A DNA stretch of 6,204 bases. Origin: a bacterium (lineage in GTDB: Bacteria; Planctomycetota; J058; JACQDU01). Made by a program: the position numbers and the translations under genes. Shown here piece by piece: positions 4,456 through 6,204 of this stretch. The notes under the pieces are model-generated. The model did not search any database. It was given only the letters and a program-made list of their open reading frames with translations, and was not told the origin of the DNA. Location: positions 1-6,204 of the forward strand of contig JACQDU010000591.1 in the NCBI GenBank assembly GCA_016200955.1, written 5' to 3'. Each line of letters begins with the position of its first letter. Position 1 is the first letter of the stretch.

Positions 4456-6204
4456 CTAGTATCCGTCTTCCATCGGCTCGATCTCCTGCTCGGTCCTCAT
4501 CTCGTCGACGAGCCGCAGGAATCGAGGGTCCTTGTTCAGGTTCAGGAAGTCGGGGTCGGCGCGCATGTGGCGCCACTCGTGGAAGCCGTCCCGGATCGAG
4601 CGGCGCAGCCAGCGGAGCGCGTCGTCGAGCTTCCCCGCGAGCGAGAGCGAGCAAGCGATGTTGTAAGACGAGTAGTTGTAGATGCGATCGGGCTTGAGCC
4701 AGCGCATGCGACGGAAGCAGAGGATCGCTTCCTCCGTCTTCCCCGCGTACGCATAGTCGCAGCCGAGCATGTTGAGGAAGCCGGTCACGTCGCCGCGCAG
4801 CGCGAAGCGCGGCATTTCTCCCGTGATCTTGCCGTCGACGTCTCTCTTCGAGGTCTCGATCGCCCTGTCCATGTGAGAAGGATCGCCCGAGCGCGCGAGG
4901 CCGCGCGCCATCGCGGCCTGGAGCTCCGGGTTCGAGGTGCGGCCGATCTGCTCGGAGAGGAACGTCTTCGCCCTCGGGGCATCCACCACCGAGAGAGCCT
5001 CCGCGGCGAGCCGGCGCAGGTAAGGATCGCCCGGGCCCGTCACGATCTTCTCGAACGCCGGCGCGGCTTCCTTCGAGAGCGCGTCCTCGGCGATCGGGAC
5101 GAGCGTCCAGAGCATCTGGTCCGTCACGCCCTGGCCTCGCCGTCTCTCGACGACCGTCTCGAGCAAGCGCCCGATCGCGGGACGCGAGCGCTCGTCGCTC
5201 CGGTCGAGGAGCGCGCGGTAGGCCGCGAGGAAGTCGTTGAAGTCGCGGCCGCCGGACTTGGGCTCGAAGGCCTGCTCCGCCGCGGTCGTGAGGGCCTGCG
5301 CGATCTCGGCGGTGTCTCCCGTCGCGGACCCGAGCGCGCGGAGTGCGAGGCGCCTCGAGTGGTCCGTGCCGTTCGCCGCGAGCTGCGCCAGGAAGCGGAG
5401 GCCTCCCGCGCGCGCGATCGCGAAGTAGACTCCCGCCTCGTAGGTCCCCGCCTCGCTCGAGGCGAGGGCCTCGAGGGACTCGAGGCTCCCCTGATCGCCC
5501 GAGGCGCCGGCCGACCACGCGGCGAACTTGAGGAGCTCGTCGCGATCCCGCTGACCCGAGGGGTCGGGAGCGAGCACGGGGCGCAGGACCGCCGCGGCCG
5601 CGGCCGCGTCGCTCATGCGAGCGAGCGCGCGCGCGGCCTCGATGCGGAGCTCGATCGGGTGGTGCTTGCCCGCCGCGAGGACCTTCCGCGCCGCGGCGCC
5701 GGCCGAGCGCTGGCCGTAGGTCGAGCCCACGTGGAGCGCGGGGATCGCGACCTGGGGATCGGGGTCGTTCGCGAGCGCCGCCGCCTTCGCCGCCTCGCTC
5801 GCCTGCACGGGGAGCGTCTCGAAGGCGCTCACGGCCGCTCGTCTCACCCTGGGCGAGGCGTCGTCGAGGAGCGCCGAGAAGGCCGGGACATCCTCCACGG
5901 TGCCGATCTCTCCCAGCGCTCGCGCGGCGTTCTCTCGCGCCACGTCGGAGGAGTCCTTGAGCATGTGCCTGAGAGCCGCGCGAGACGCATCGCGTCTCCC
6001 GGAGAGGACGTTGATCACGTCGTCCACGGAGTCGCCCAGGTTCTCCCGGAGGAGCGAGACGACGGCCGGCACGTCGTCGTCGGAGACGACCTCCGTCAGG
6101 AGGTCGAGCGCCATGTGGAAGCGCAGGTCCTCGTGGAGCTGGCCGCTCCCGCGGAGACCGTAGGGCTTCCAGACCTCCTGCGTGAAGCGCGTGTCGGAGT
6201 CGAC
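4456..6204 (-). CDS. HEAT-repeat protein with C-terminal TPR module (N-terminus beyond right edge)
   Basis: The frame is open from the stop at 4456-4458 to the window edge, at least 582 residues. The Met at 6114 is probably internal: the 30 codons before it read as ordinary helical protein (e.g. WKPYGLRG, LHEDLRFH) and no ribosome site precedes it. Counting from that Met, HEAT-like helix pairs are clearest at 52-101 (ARENAARALGEIG, RVRRAAVSAFETL), 155-178, 253-264, 365-376 and 397-411. The end (about 445-538) changes to TPR-like helices (LGCDYAYAGKTEEAILCF, YNIACSLSLAGKLDDALRWL). It closes with GFHEWRHMRADPDF and NKDPRFLRLVDEM, a tail common after TPRs in bacterial proteins. No catalytic motif is seen, so it is probably a scaffold or binding protein. 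Location is unknown because any signal peptide would lie outside the window. It converges on the kinase gene. Confidence 0.85.
   Translation of the reverse strand, partial: VDSDTRFTQEVWKPYGLRGSGQLHEDLRFHMALDLLTEVVSDDDVPAVVSLLRENLGDSVDDVINVLSGRRDASRAALRHMLKDSSDVARENAARALGEIGTVEDVPAFSALLDDASPRVRRAAVSAFETLPVQASEAAKAAALANDPDPQVAIPALHVGSTYGQRSAGAAARKVLAAGKHHPIELRIEAARALARMSDAAAAAAVLRPVLAPDPSGQRDRDELLKFAAWSAGASGDQGSLESLEALASSEAGTYEAGVYFAIARAGGLRFLAQLAANGTDHSRRLALRALGSATGDTAEIAQALTTAAEQAFEPKSGGRDFNDFLAAYRALLDRSDERSRPAIGRLLETVVERRRGQGVTDQMLWTLVPIAEDALSKEAAPAFEKIVTGPGDPYLRRLAAEALSVVDAPRAKTFLSEQIGRTSNPELQAAMARGLARSGDPSHMDRAIETSKRDVDGKITGEMPRFALRGDVTGFLNMLGCDYAYAGKTEEAILCFRRMRWLKPDRIYNYSSYNIACSLSLAGKLDDALRWLRRSIRDGFHEWRHMRADPDFLNLNKDPRFLRLVDEMRTEQEIEPMEDGY

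Overview
The window is GC-rich bacterial chromosomal DNA. Third codon positions are almost all G or C, and genes are tightly packed with short convergent and divergent gaps. No gene start shows a convincing Shine-Dalgarno sequence. A membrane Ser/Thr kinase with TPR repeats, a HEAT/TPR helical-repeat protein, and a fungal-type methylenetetrahydrofolate dehydrogenase together suggest a large-genome, high-GC lineage such as Planctomycetota, Myxococcota or Acidobacteriota. The sequence alone does not decide between these.

Layout, left to right. (1) 2-394 (+) is the C-terminal part of a FecCD/BtuC-type ABC importer permease, cut by the window edge. (2) 395-512 is a convergent gap with an imperfect inverted repeat built from GCGAAG/GCAAAG units. 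(3) 513-1217 (-) is endonuclease III (nth), complete, with catalytic Lys and Asp and the 4Fe-4S cysteines. (4) 1218-1297 is a divergent gap. Each flanking gene has an extended -10 hexamer exactly 8 nt before its ATG, as in leaderless transcripts. (5) 1298-2200 (+) is a FolD-superfamily protein that resembles the yeast Mtd1 type (monofunctional, NAD-dependent) and not bifunctional bacterial FolD. (6) 2232-4133 (+) lies 31 nt downstream, so probably in the same operon: a PknB-like kinase, one membrane helix and nine gapless 34-residue TPRs. (7) 4134-4455 is a 322-bp convergent gap with two more copies of the GCGAAG element, including a perfect 17-bp inverted repeat, and a possible terminator. 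(8) 4456-6204 (-) is a HEAT-repeat protein with a C-terminal TPR module; its N-terminus lies beyond the right edge.

The genes do not form one obvious pathway. nth is DNA base-excision repair, the Mtd1-like enzyme is one-carbon metabolism, the kinase is transmembrane signalling, and the permease is metal-chelate or cofactor uptake. The only likely functional pairing is the dehydrogenase-kinase pair. I see no mobile element, CRISPR array, tRNA/rRNA or defence system. The most unusual items are the Mtd1-like enzyme in a bacterial context, the matched leaderless divergent promoters, and the dispersed GCGAAG palindromes confined to the convergent gaps.
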